A stretch of 64,000 nt of DNA from Panopea generosa (taxonomy: Eukaryota > Mollusca > Bivalvia > Adapedonta > Hiatellidae). Position 1 is the stretch's first letter. Each line of letters starts with the position of its first letter. The notes beneath the pieces were generated by a model. It had not been told where the DNA came from. It saw nothing but the letters and a program-made list of their open reading frames with translations, and did not search any database. Made by a program: the position numbers and the translations under genes. Below, in pieces: positions 1 through 10,309 of this stretch. The stretch covers positions 5,954,062 to 6,018,061 of the forward strand of contig CM055905.1 in assembly GCA_029582155.1 (NCBI GenBank), written 5' to 3'.

Positions 1-369
1 AGGTAAACAGTTTATTATAGTGACATGTGCATGACAGTACAATAATATATATATTATAAAATGATAAATAGTAGAGCACTTGGCCCATTAGGGCTATAAG
101 TCACTGCCAATGAATAAAAATAATATGCAATTTCATATGATAAAAAGCAATGGAACATAAATAGAATACTGTAGGTAAACTTTCAAAAGCACAAATGTAG
201 ATATGGTGATTAAATAATAGTGTACATAGAGTTTCTCCTATACAGATATGCCTTTGTCAAAACCTTTCCCATCTTTCTTGGACAATTGTTCATTAGATGT
301 TCCAGTTCATGTATAAATTCTAACATTGAATAGTCACTGGTTGCAATGACATCTTGTTGATTGGCATTT
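1..369 (-). mobile_element. Older LINE 3' end, left part of interrupted copy
   Basis: Minus-strand residues such as QDVIATSDYTMLEFIHELEHLM match the C-terminal region of the LINE fragment best seen at 23.6-24.5 kb. The tail contains the recurring GATAAATAGTAGAGCAC motif and GGGCTATAAG. It is cut at about 369, where a second LINE begins. The same junction exists at 38.47 kb. Confidence 0.6.
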
Positions 370-3198
370 AGTTTAAACAATATTTTATTCACATAAGGAC
401 ATATATTTAGCATACATTTAACAATAAAGTCATACGTTTAACGAAATATGTGGAAAGGATACAGAAAAAAGCTTTAGAAGCTTGTGTAAATCTGCTTCCA
501 TAAGTTATTTTACATTTTTTATAAACTTTATCGTATTGTTCCGAAATAATTTCAATTTGGCCAAATGTGCAAAAATTGGTTAAAGAAATAATGGTTTATT
601 CAGAATATTTCAAAAACTAAAAAAGAGAGTATTGGTTGAAGAGAAAGAAAGAAAGAAAGAGACTCCACTGATTTTCTTTTCTTTATCGGTTCATTCCGAT
701 ACAGGGGATAGGTATTTTCCAAGTTGATGTTTATCAATCCAATCCATTCATTAACCATTGTTTCTTACTATCCAAGATCAAATAGAGGCTTGTTGTTATA
801 ATTAAGTAGGTAAAAAAACATAACAAGTCATTATCTATTTAACTGTGTGCGATATTCAAAACGTTTGGTCTTTATAATATAATTTTGAACTGTCATGAAA
901 ATCGATTTGTTGTCATTTAATGTAAGATTTTCATTACCATACAGAAGATCATTCAAGGAATGATCATGTGGATAAGCTAATTTTATTTCAGCCATCATTC
1001 TTTGTCTATATTGGTGAAATAGTCTGCACCTGAATAAATAATGATATGTGTCCTCAATTTCACCACAAAGACAATTTGGACTTGCAACTATGTTTTTATT
1101 GAATAAATGTTGATTCAAGTTACTGCAATTTGTACGAAGTCGTGTATGATATGTTTAGGCAGTTCGGTTTCCTGTATAATAATGATTTGGAACCTTTTGT
1201 TCATTAGCGTTGATATTTGATTTGAATATATTAAGGGAAGTCGACTCTCTTATGAGGTGAGGAAGAGAATTCCATACACGCACAGAAGACGGTAAGAATG
1301 AGTTAAAATATAATTGAGTATTACATGAAAACGTCCTAAGGTCTTGTGCATTTCGGATGTTATAGCCAACAAGATTCCCAACATTTTCAGGTAAGCGTGA
1401 ACATAGGTACGAAGGAGATAGTCCATTATGCATTTTATAATAAAGGATAAGCTTGTGTTTTTGTCTTCTTGTTTTTAAGGATTCCCAACAGGTCTCTTTG
1501 TACAGAGCTGATATAGAAACAAGTTTTGTTGCTCCCGTTACTATTCTTGCTGCTTCCAACTAAATCTTTTCTATTTCATTAACTTCATACAAAGGGCAAT
1601 TATCCCAGACAATGTTAGCATATTCTAGAATTGGGCGTATAAAAGTAGTATATGTAATCTCAAGTGATTTTCTATCTAATTGGAATTTTAAAAGTCGCAT
1701 AATGTTTATTCTTTTCCATGCCTTTTTTTTATGTATTGAATGTGTTCATGCCATGGTCCATTATTTGAAAAAGAAGGCCCAGATGTTTATGAGTAATAAC
1801 TTCTTGTATAACAGTTTGATTCATAGAAATATTTGGATGTATCGGTTTGTTGTTTTTATGGGTAATAACCATCGATTCTGTTTTATTTGGATTAAAATTA
1901 ACAAGCCATTTATCAGCCCAGTTGTGAATTTTTCTGAGATCAGAATTTAACATAGAAGCGGCAAGATCTGATGATTCTACTATAATAAAAAGACTAGTAT
2001 CATCAGCAAATAATTTTATGGATGAGCTTATATATTCTACAATATCATTTATATAGACAAGGAACAATAGAGGCCCTAAGATAGATCCCTGGGGTACCCC
2101 GGCTTTCAAACTAGACATATCGGATGTACAGCCGGATACGACAACACATTGATTACGATTTTCTAAGTAATTAGTTAACCATGGTAGGAGAGTTCCTGTT
2201 ATTCCAACAGCATTTAGTTTAATAAGGAGTCCCTTGTTCCAAACCCTGTCAAAAGCTTTAGATATATCACAAAAGACTACGTATTTCTTTACCTTCATCC
2301 AGGGCCTTACAAAAGGTATTGTATATATCAACTAACTGGTTAACAGTTGAATCGTTAGGGACAAAGCCAGACTGAAGTGCTGTTATAATGTTATGTCTAG
2401 TGAAAAAGTTAAATATATGTTTATGAATAATTTTTTCCATAACCTTTTCAATGCAACAAAGAAGAGAAATAGGACGATAATTTGATACATCGGAAGGGTC
2501 GTTTTTTTTTAAAAAATTGCACTAACATTTGCAGATTTCCATAATTTTGGAACAGTACATGTTTGAATGGATCTGTTGAAAAGATTACAAAGTGGAACAG
2601 ATAATTCATGTGAAAGCTTTTTGAGTATATAATTATTTATAGAGTCTGGGCCAGATGCCTTTCCCAGTTTTAGCATTTGAAGAGTAGATTTAACCTCTAA
2701 TGGTGTAATTTTAATTGTATTTAATTGATGTCTTGTTTGACAAATAGAAATATCAGGTAAGGCTTTGTGTTCATCGTTAAGAAAAGTTTAGGATGTGAAG
2801 AACTCGTTTTAAATGTTAGCCTTTTCGTAGTCGTCAGTGTATAATATGTCGTTTCTTTTTAATATTGGGATTGAATTTGATTGGTTTTTTGGTTTGATAA
2901 AAGTTCTTAGTGTTTTCCACCAGTCTGAGCTTGAGATATTTTGAGTTTGTGTGCAAGTTTGTTAAAATATTCGTTTTTACTATTTCGTACTAATAATGTG
3001 ACTTCGTTGCATATTTTTCTGTAAATTAGCCAATTATTTTCTATGTTTGTCGTTTTTGCTTTGTCATAAATCCGTTTTCTCAGTCGCATTTTCTTTCTTA
3101 TTTCATTATGAAGCCATGGAAGGTCAGACGGTCTAATATTCACAATTTTTGACGGTATCGTTTCTTCAGCTAATTATTTTATGGCATTAGACATGTTT
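370..3198 (-). mobile_element. Non-LTR retrotransposon, copy 1 (5'-truncated)
   Basis: Near-identical to 38471-41300, including 3' UTR, RT and linker. Its 5' end is cut at about 3198, where sequence jumps to a block that follows about 1.3 kb later in the other copy. The 3' UTR carries a GAAA microsatellite at about 641-660. No poly(A) is visible at the 3' junction. Confidence 0.8.
831..3180 (-). pseudogene. Non-LTR reverse transcriptase (CR1/Jockey-like), broken
   Basis: Read on the minus strand, the pieces in order are a linker (3143-2907, MNIRPSDLPWLHNEIRKK), RT fingers near 2.45-2.7 kb in broken frames, palm (2331-1729) with CDISKAFDRVW, AGVPQGSILGPLLF and FADDTSLF, then a thumb and C-terminal part (1559-1155, starting EAARIVTGATKL) and a Cys-His knuckle CLCGEIEDTYHYLFRC (1118-831). 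Lesions include a frameshift near 1735, a stop between 1155 and 1118 (TAA where the other copy reads CAT), a stop just before EAARIVTG, and frameshifts around 2.5 kb. The APE endonuclease is absent. LINE identity is certain from the RT motifs; the clade is a guess. Confidence 0.85.
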
Positions 3199-3531
3199 AC
3201 ACTCGCCGTAGTCTGGTATGTACATTTATGTCTTGGTTATTGACAAATAATTATCTCCATATATATAATTTGTCCGTTATTATGCATGCGAGTAGTCATG
3301 AATCCTTAACTGGATCCTACTCATATAAAGCTATCAGTTCATGTATGTTAATTTGTCCACCCTGTCCAGATGTGTTGCATGTAATTCCATAGTATATAAG
3401 TCATGGTCGATACCAATGTATTGGTTTGGCAGAAGCCTTGATATTGTATCTATGGTTTGCATTGTAGCTAGGCGCACTCGCAGTAGTCTGGTCTGTACAT
3501 TTATGTTTTGGTTATTCACAAATAATTATCT

Positions 3532-3591
<60 letters not shown>

Positions 3592-4090
3592 TACATTATG
3601 AATGAACATCTGAAAAGATCCCAAACATCGTAAATTCCGTTGTTGTGAATTTAATTATCTCCCTTTATAAAATTAAATATATATGAATTTACTGCATCTA
3701 TATGATCCAACGGGTTAAATAATATGTCCTTTATAAAGCATGTGAGTAGTCATGAATCCATAACTGGATCTTACTCATAGAAAGCTATCAGTTCATGTAT
3801 GTAAATTTGTCTACCCTGTCAAGATGTAAATTCCATAGTATATAAGTCATGGTCGACACCAAATTTATTGGTTTGGCAGAGGCCATGATATTGTATCTAT
3901 GGTTTGCATTGTAGCTTGACGCACTCGCAGAAGTCTTATCTGTACATTTATGTCTTGGTTATTCACAAATAACTATCTCCATATATATATATATATATCA
4001 TGCATTGTGAATGAGTATCCGAAAAGATCCCAAAAATCGTAAACTCCGTTGTTGTGAATTTAATTATCTCCCTTTATATATATAATACTA
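3199..4090. repeat. Hairpin-led tandem repeat block R1
   Basis: Units of about 270-450 bp, each opening with a GAGTAGTCATGAATCC hairpin, then GGATCCTACTCA, GTCGACACCAA and a TTGGTTATTCACAAATAATT end. The block contains an (AT)n run at about 3533-3590, much longer than in the equivalent block at 42.9 kb. No gene seen. Confidence 0.7.
3533..3590. repeat. (AT)n microsatellite
   Basis: Nearly pure alternating AT, about 58 bp. It sits at the same place in repeat block R1 where other copies hold only 5-10 AT units, so it expanded after duplication. Confidence 0.95.
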
Positions 4091-4099
4091 AAGAGTAGT

Positions 4100-4240
4100 T
4101 TTCATCGCCACATCAGTGATATATTAGTAAATAGCAGTTTGTATCGCGACATCAGGGATATATTAGTAAATAGCAGTTTGTATCGCGACATCAGGGATAT
4201 ATTAGTAAATAGCAGTTTTTATCACGACATATATAAGACA
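4100..4240. repeat. 39-bp minisatellite, about 3 units
   Basis: Tandem units of 39 bp containing ATATTAGTAAATAGCAGTTT followed by GTATCGCGACATCAGGG. This array recurs after nearly every R1 block with 2-4 units. Confidence 0.85.
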
Positions 4241-4394
4241 AAAGCTGATTAAAGTGAACAGTGTTAACACGATTACATCTTAGAACATTATTAGACCGGT
4301 ATCTGTTTTCAGTTTTCAGCTTCAGTCTAGGTCATACTTATCATTGGAAGCAATTAGCATTTTCTGATGCATTTAGTTTATAAGTAAGTAAGTT

Positions 4395-5275
4395 TCAAAG
4401 TAAATAGTTTATTATAGTGACATATGAATAACAGTACAATAATATATGTATTACAAAATGATAAATAGTAGAGCACTCGGCTCATTGGGGCTATAAGTAC
4501 ACTGCCAATGAATAAAAGTAATATGCAATTTCATATGAAAATAAATAATTGAACAAATATTGAATACTGTAGGTAAACTTTCAAAATTGCAAATGTAGAT
4601 ATGGTGATTAAAGAGTAATGCACATATAGTTTCTCCTTTACAGATATGCTTTTGTCAAAACCTTTGCCACATTTCTTTGACAATAGTTCATTAGATGTTC
4701 CAGTTTATGTATAAATTCTAACATTGTATAGTCACTGGTTGTAATGACATCTTGTAGATTGGCATTTCTTAAGCCACCATGAAAAGCACAGTCCTATAAG
4801 AAATTTGATTCGCCTTTCACTGTCCCTGTGTCACAGCACCGGAAAAGACTCTGACTAGAACATTCGCCTACGTTCGACATGTTTCAATTCTCAGTGGAAG
4901 AATACCACACATGAATTGTGCCAAAATTGACTGTTTCCTTTTAATAAGCGGCATGTTAAAATATGGTTCACTCATAAAAATTTCTTATGTTCTTAATTTC
5001 GGCCTATCCGGAATCTTAAGAGACTATATATTTGAAAAATAGTTACTAACAATGTTATGTAAAGACGCGATGTTTACAAGTGTTTTATTATTAAAATGAT
5101 TAAGTAAATCGAGTTCATGCATAATATACTTAATGTTACTAGACCAGTTATTTTCACAAATCTGATAGTAAAAGTTAAAGGGATCATCATTCCACCTATG
5201 AAAAGAAGGCGTTGCTTTTATAAAATAAATCACTTGAAGTAAATGCATCTTCAAGATTTGAGTCATGATGATCTT
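4395..5275 (-). mobile_element. LINE 3' fragment
   Basis: 5'-truncated non-LTR fragment. A minus-strand ORF at 5266-5024 (starting MTQILKMHLLQVIYFIKATP) continues in other frames into WSLKIPDRPKLRTYEIF, and downstream comes a Cys-rich LFRCCDTGTVKGESNF stretch resembling the terminal knuckle of CR1/L2-type ORF2. It ends in the GATAAATAGTAGAGCAC tail. It is a decayed ORF with several frame breaks. Sister copies lie at 23.6-24.5 and 43.7-44.5 kb. Confidence 0.65.
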
Positions 5276-6090
5276 TATCTATAGTGTATAAAAATGTGTG
5301 TATTTATATAGGAGAACCCCATTAATATGGTGTGTGGTTTGATGCCGCATATATCTGCAATAGCACATTCTATGGAAACAGAAGCCCCAAAAAATAAATA
5401 TTATACAGTAATTTAACGCCAACCCAAAGGACGGCAGATTGATATGTAATGCTTTAAAAATCGCAACCCAACACTATCTGTGGTCTCAAACGATTATAAA
5501 ACAACAAATCAAATGCAGTCATTGTAATAGACAAACCGGAAATATTTTTACGCTTTTATTTTTTTATAATAATTAAGCTGATAGTTATAACTTAAGCTTA
5601 TTTATTTTGTAAACGCTCTCGATATACTCGCTCTCTACTCGATTTCCTGAGTAAACTAGTACCGGGTGTAGTTTGTAAAAGCTATAATGGAATCCAAGTA
5701 TATGTAAAATACCATAATAGAAGAATATCTATTGATGATCCTGCTCAAATGCTTAATATATTTACCAATTATAGAACTTGGAATATTTGTGATAAAATTT
5801 GTATTTATAATGATATCTTGCATAGCGTAACTCCTTCATTGGACTTATATAGATTTTTAACTTTCATTTTCAGTGATCTGCCATTTTGAATTCCGGGAAA
5901 GTTATGAAAACTGAGATTTGCAATCGGTTATGAAATAAAAAGAACTCATGCAGGAAAAGTTACGTTAAAGTGCCGTGTATTTTACTGTTCTGTTAATAAA
6001 CTTTAACATTAGGATTCAAGGCATTATTTCTATCGGTAAATAAGATAACGGACAACGGGAGATAATTGTGAAAGCAATAATAATATGAAA
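5276..6090. repeat. Duplicated non-coding block with plus-strand ORF remnant
   Basis: Matches 24.48-25.27 and 44.5-45.3 kb. At about 5710-5889 the plus strand reads IDDPAQMLNIFTNYRTW and ends SDLPF-stop, the remnant of a repeated coding fragment of unknown family (see 57727-58000). Otherwise no gene seen. Confidence 0.6.
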
Positions 6091-6161
6091 TTTACTATCA
6101 ATCTTCCGAAGGGAAGACAATATTATATCAATGTCTATATTAAACTCTTTTTATCACAAAT

Positions 6162-6183
6162 TTTCGGCTTCCGCCTTCTTCAG
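6162..6183 (-). ncRNA. Hammerhead-ribozyme-like core in PLE terminus
   Basis: The minus strand reads CTGAAGA, then a GC stem (GGC-GGAA-GCC), then GAAA, followed by AATTT as a possible minimal stem III. This matches the CUGANGA...GAAA hammerhead core described from terminal repeats of Penelope-like elements. Stem I pairing is weak, so activity is doubtful. Confidence 0.45.
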
Positions 6184-6307
6184 GAAAATCGCAGTCTTTT
6201 AAGGACTATGTCACATCCATTTTGTAAAGCTTAACTAAATAGCTGACAGGAAATGACGTAACGTCAAAACCTTAAAAAGAAAATGACGTGACGCTAGCAA
6301 CCTCAAT

Positions 6308-6315
6308 TGACGTCA
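6308..6315. promoter_or_regulatory. CRE-type palindrome TGACGTCA in PLE
   Basis: Full palindrome inside a stretch with several ACGT/ACGTC repeats (about 6250-6318) at the 3' side of the element. It is conserved at 25489-25496 and mutated to TGACGTCG in copy 3. It fits a CREB/ATF site, but function is not shown. Confidence 0.35.
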
Positions 6316-6475
6316 CGTTAGAACTTCCCGAACTTTTAAGATACATGCATAGTTCCAGTTATAAGTAAGTCATTCACAAGAGTTAGTATTTATAATTTGA
6401 TTTAACGTTACATCCATTTGGGTGGTTTGTGTTTAGCCGTTGCATCCAAATGTCTTCCACAAGAAGCCTGGATGT

Positions 6476-6895
6476 TTACCCCTCATTGAATATTTTCTGT
6501 ACAATGGCTACCTGGATGTCATCATCATCGTGTTCTACGAAATGATTGTTGATAGGCTTATCTGTTTGCATCCTAACATCTCTTCGGTGCTCGTCAAGTC
6601 GTTCATTTATGGTTCGTTCCGTTTCTCCAACATATATTGTCTCTTTACATATTCTACACAAGAGACAATATACTACATTACGTGCAATACAACTAACGTC
6701 ACTCACCGACTTATATTGTGTTCTACCTGTAGTGTCGGATATGGTCCCTTTATATATTGATTGACAGGTTCTGCAGTCACAAGCTTTTATTTTATTTTTA
6801 AAGGCTTTGGTTGTTTTGCCATGTATTAAAATGTCATTAATGTTACGGTCTCTACGGTAAGCGAGGTGTGGTTGTTGTTTGAAAATCTGTGCCAT
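6476..6895 (-). pseudogene. GIY-YIG endonuclease domain of PLE copy 1
   Basis: A 139-aa open stretch holding VVYCLLCRICKETIYVGETE, then RTINERLDEHRRDVR and NNHFVEHDDDD. The first block is the GIY-YIG core (VVY...YVG) with the upstream CxxC typical of Penelope endonucleases; R and E/H residues of the second motif are present. The domain is separated from the RT thumb by stops between about 6900 and 7200. In the family this nuclease nicks the target for reverse transcription. Here it is a relic because the ORF is split. Confidence 0.85.
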
Positions 6896-7199
6896 ACGGT
6901 CCGATCGGTGGAGAACTTTTTCGTGTTTCCGTAATATGCCCCTTATTTCTGGTAATTGTTTCGAATAAGTTACACTAAAGGAACCATTTCTTTGTTATCT
7001 TTTCTTGTTTTATTATTTAATAGTTCGTCCCCGTTAAGATTGTCTACTCTCTTCAACTGTGTTTCTATTTGCCTACCATTATATCCTCTCTTTCTCAGCT
7101 ATCTTTTTAGTTGTTTCCTATTGTCATAGTAATCTGTGTCTTTTTCACATATTCTACGAATCCGCAGTCCCAATCCGAATATAAGTCATTTTTAAATAT

Positions 7200-8048
7200 G
7201 AGATGGATGACATGATTTGTTATGTACATACATTTGTTTATCTGTTGGGTTTTTGTACAAGTTTGTGTATATGTGCCCGTCTTCTATACTGACAATTGTT
7301 TCTAAGAACTCAATTTTCTGTCTGTTCCATCTCAATGCTATTTTGATGTTTTATGTATACCGTTGGCATATTTTACAAAAGCCTTCAATTCTTCTAGCGT
7401 TCGCGTCCATATCCCAATGCCGTCATCAATAAATCTCTTGTAGAAATAAGGCTTATGATAGTAATCCATTAGTGCTTCATCCCATTTTCGCATGTAAGTC
7501 CAAGCGAAATTTTTACAAAGTTTTGATCCTATGGCGATACCATCTTTCTGAATATAGTGTTTGTCTCATATTTTGAAATTGTTTTTTTCTAAGACTGTTT
7601 CTATCATTTCTAGCACATTCTTAGTTGGAATAAGTGGATTTGATCTTGCCTCCAGCCCTTCGTTGCATGCTTGCAATCCTTCATACTTAGGTACCGATAT
7701 CGGGGTAGAGTTTACAAACATCAAAACAAAATAGAATTGCGTTTTCTGGCAGCGGTTCACGTATATCTTTGAGTTTTTGTATAAAATCACTTGTTTCTCT
7801 AATGTAAGAAGGTGAACTTATTACAAATTCGTTCAGCTCTTACTCTGCTACTTCTGCTATCTTTTAGTGGGCGAGTTAATTCCATTTACTTTACTCCTAA
7901 AAGGAGCCCCCTTCTTATGTAGTTTTGGGTTTCCTTTCAACGTACCTGCATTTGGGTATTTTGGAATGAGGTAGTTCTTCATTTCTTTCGTTACTACCCT
8001 TTCTCTATACATTCTATTTACAAGTTTCTTTACTTTCTTTAGTGACAC
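7200..8048 (-). pseudogene. Penelope-like reverse transcriptase, copy 1, broken
   Basis: Starts with SLKKVKKLVNRMYRERVVTK and KYPNAGTLKGNPKLHKKGAP (RT fingers), then motif A (FDVCKLYP-like) with a frameshift, EGLEARSNPLIPTKN, and a stop after NNFKI. Motif B (QKDGIAIGS), motif C (FIDDGIGIW), IEFLDT and NKSCHP follow in disrupted frames down to about 7200. A TAA separates this part from the N-terminal ORF; copy 3 reads through at that place, so the stop is a later lesion. Confidence 0.85.
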
Positions 8049-8888
8049 TTATGTTGGTTCATGATCTGTTTCCTCATCAATCTCACTTGACTCTATCTCT
8101 GTTTTTAAATGCTTAATGTAGTGGCTTTTATTTATTACTACAATTCCCGACCCGTTGTCTGCTGGTCTAATTATTATGGCATTGTTGTGTAATAAAGACT
8201 GGAATGCTTTCTGTTCAGGATCCGTAATATTAAGATGATGTGCCTTTTTCAGACTATTGACTATGTCAGTATTTACCAGCTCTATATACATGTCTAACCA
8301 GGAATCCCGTCCCTTGTTTGGCGTAAAGTAGCTCTTTTTCTTTAGTTTAAACTTGTCACTTGCAGATTGAGTATCATTCTCAATCTGATCTTCTTGGTTC
8401 CCTTCGTTGTCATAAAAATATTCTGTTAATCGCATTCGTCGTTCCCATTCTACTAAATCTGCAAGTAACTTCACCTTATCTACTTTTGTTTTATCTTGAA
8501 TAAATTTTAGACCTCTTGACAGAAGTAAACGTTCTGCCACTGAAAGTTTATAACCGGACAGGTTGGTGACAATTTCCTCCTGTTTCATCTTTCTGCCAGC
8601 GTCAACATCGTCCAGTTTATTGTATCTTAACTTTTCACTCTTTATTTCCATCTTCTGTTTATTATGCAATGTCCCCTGTTCGTTGAACCTTTTGTCTACA
8701 GTATTACTGTTATCTGTTTCATATTGTGCTTCTGTATTATTTTGTTCTTCGTGACCATACTGAAACCAATCTACTACATTTTGTTGTATTGGCCTTTCAT
8801 TATCGTCGTTGTTACTTAATAATAAATTAAAATGGTCATTTTGCAGCAGTATACACATCAATTTATTATATGGTATAAATGCTTCCAT
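8049..8888 (-). CDS. N-terminal PLE ORF (RT leader), copy 1
   Basis: 279 aa. The first half is acidic, low-complexity linker. The middle has NLSGYKLSVAERLLLSRGLK and LVEWERRMRLTEYF, the conserved N-terminal region of Penelope-type polyproteins. The end holds IIIRPADNGSGIVVINKSHY, the first RT-associated motif, and stops at HEPT. In copy 3 the corresponding sequence continues into the RT, so this is the front part of the RT polyprotein truncated by a stop rather than a separate gene. Confidence 0.7.
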   Translation of the reverse strand: MEAFIPYNKLMCILLQNDHFNLLLSNNDDNERPIQQNVVDWFQYGHEEQNNTEAQYETDNSNTVDKRFNEQGTLHNKQKMEIKSEKLRYNKLDDVDAGRKMKQEEIVTNLSGYKLSVAERLLLSRGLKFIQDKTKVDKVKLLADLVEWERRMRLTEYFYDNEGNQEDQIENDTQSASDKFKLKKKSYFTPNKGRDSWLDMYIELVNTDIVNSLKKAHHLNITDPEQKAFQSLLHNNAIIIRPADNGSGIVVINKSHYIKHLKTEIESSEIDEETDHEPT

Positions 8889-8957
8889 GCGTCGATAACT
8901 ACCTAATCTTTAAGTTTATGTGTTCCATTGCATTGGCTCGTGTAAACTACTTGCTAC

Positions 8958-9623
8958 CTAAATATTCAAACCATATAGTGTAGATGCAGCATGTAATTCC
9001 GCTTCTGTAGCCCAGGATGATGTTCTGCCATCAGTTTTCTTTTGATTTTTAATGTGAGTTTTAGCATTCCCATCTATTAAACATTCAAATTTTGACTGTT
9101 CTTCTTCAATACATTTTACAATAGAAGTTCTAATATATTTGTGTTTATTTTCAGTGCCATATAAGTATCGACTTAAACATCTATAAAAACAGTTTCCATC
9201 ACCAACAACCTTGACAAGTTTTAATTTGTTTACCGGTTTACTCACTAGTTTGGTCCATTTCTTCTCTTTGACTTGCTTTATTCTTCTCTTTTCTTGTAAT
9301 TCATATTCATCTGTTGTGATTATGTCTTGTAGTTTGACCATCCCTTGTTGTTTAATGATATAATCAGTAAAATTAGAAAACTTCATTTTGCATGCGTTCT
9401 GTGTGACTTCCATCAGCCTCAGCGCAGCATCTTTTATAATGTTCTCACATTTTTGTCGTAATTCTTCGCTCATATCAAGCTGTGGATTCCGCTTCCATTT
9501 TAATCCTCTTGGGATAATATCTAAATTAACACACTTCTCAATAAACTCTACATGTGATCCGTACCTTACTCTTTTCTCTTTAGTTCTTCTTAGTGATGTG
9601 ACTATGTCTGTACTGACTGCCAT
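8958..9623 (-). CDS. OTU-like cysteine protease ORF within PLE copy 1
   Basis: 221 aa, same strand and directly upstream of the RT leader, inside the terminal repeats. Residues 1-120 are a charged region with RYGSHVEFIEKCVNLDIIPR, which I recall only loosely from other retroelement ORFs. Residues about 140-221 carry VVGDGNCFYRCLSRYLYG, the Asp-Gly-Asn-Cys active-site block of OTU deubiquitinases. A usual C-terminal catalytic His is not visible before the stop at LYGLNI, so the domain looks truncated or incomplete. Cargo function is unknown; OTU proteases cleave ubiquitin linkages. An ATG near the element end and clear ORF length support this start. Confidence 0.7.
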   Translation of the reverse strand: MAVSTDIVTSLRRTKEKRVRYGSHVEFIEKCVNLDIIPRGLKWKRNPQLDMSEELRQKCENIIKDAALRLMEVTQNACKMKFSNFTDYIIKQQGMVKLQDIITTDEYELQEKRRIKQVKEKKWTKLVSKPVNKLKLVKVVGDGNCFYRCLSRYLYGTENKHKYIRTSIVKCIEEEQSKFECLIDGNAKTHIKNQKKTDGRTSSWATEAELHAASTLYGLNI

Positions 9624-9651
9624 TCCTTAGGAGTTATATTTTAGTATAAAA

Positions 9652-9830
9652 TTCACTATCAATCTTCCGAAGGGAAGAAAATATTATATCAATGTCTATA
9701 TTAAACTCTTTTTTCTTTTTTTTTCGGCACTAATTTTTGGCTTTCGCCTTCTTCAGGAAAATCTCAGTCTTTTGAATAAGACGGAAACCGAGAATTTGTG
9801 AAAAAAAGAGTTTAATATAGACATTGAAAT
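9652..9830. repeat. PLE terminal repeat with inverted copy (hairpin)
   Basis: The first part is a direct copy of the left terminus. At about 9776 the sequence turns round: AGACGGAAACCGAGAATTTG and GAGTTTAATATAGACATTG are the reverse complement of the preceding stretch. The two arms of about 50 bp form a hairpin. The same arrangement occurs at 28830-29010 and 48420-48600. Confidence 0.8.
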
Positions 9831-10030
9831 AATACTATGAATATAATAAATGAACGTTCATGGGATATGAATTTATATATAACAATAAGGACATATACAG
9901 ATAAGGAAAATGTTGTGAACACTGGCGTATTCACGCAAAATCGTGCGAAATCTCGTTTTCCAATATCCAAATAATCATATTTGTTACGGCTTAAATTTGC
10001 AAATTAAACGTTAACTATGAATGTTCTGAC

Positions 10031-10153
10031 CTGTACAGTCCTGCCCGTTCCCTAAGTATCCCTGGTTACAGACACAAGTGAAACTTCCAATAGTATTCGT
10101 GCATGTGGCGTCTGCATGACAATTATGTTTACCCTCATTGCATTCATCAGAAT
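10031..10153 (-). CDS. EGF exon A1
   Basis: 123 bp, phase 1-1: acceptor TTTTTTAG, donor GTCAGAAC. Begins D-S-D-E-C, a good calcium-binding start, and holds CTNTIGSFTC and GYLGNGQ. The last cysteine block reads GQDC instead of GQEC. It is the first exon downstream of PLE copy 1. All six cysteines are present. Confidence 0.8.
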
Positions 10154-10309
10154 CTAAAAAATTTCACTAAAGTTTATAAACAATATTATATATTAGGTTC
10201 AATGTTACGTTCCTTAGCTTATCATGCTGAAACTATTCTTAGCCTCCCCATGGTATTCATTTTAGTATTCACATGTGTAAGTCGCAAGATTAGTTATATA
10301 ATTTATTGT

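Larger units (their letters stand above)
6094..9830 (-). mobile_element. Penelope-like element, copy 1
   Basis: Both ends carry the same direct-repeat sequence (6094-6200 and 9652-9775, starting ACTATCAATCTTCCGAAGGG), like the pseudo-LTRs of Penelope-like elements. Between them, on the minus strand, come an OTU-like ORF, an N-terminal ORF, RT and a GIY-YIG domain. The right end is followed at 9776-9830 by an inverted copy of the terminal sequence, giving a hairpin. Stops and frameshifts make it non-autonomous. Related copies lie at 25.3-29.0 and 45.3-48.6 kb. Confidence 0.85.

Noticed and set aside
4100-4240. CRISPR array
   Set aside because: Units are contiguous 39-bp tandem repeats without unique spacers, in a eukaryotic intron context.
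6546-6764. Plus-strand ORFs over the GIY-YIG domain
   Set aside because: Antisense to a clearly recognisable nuclease domain.
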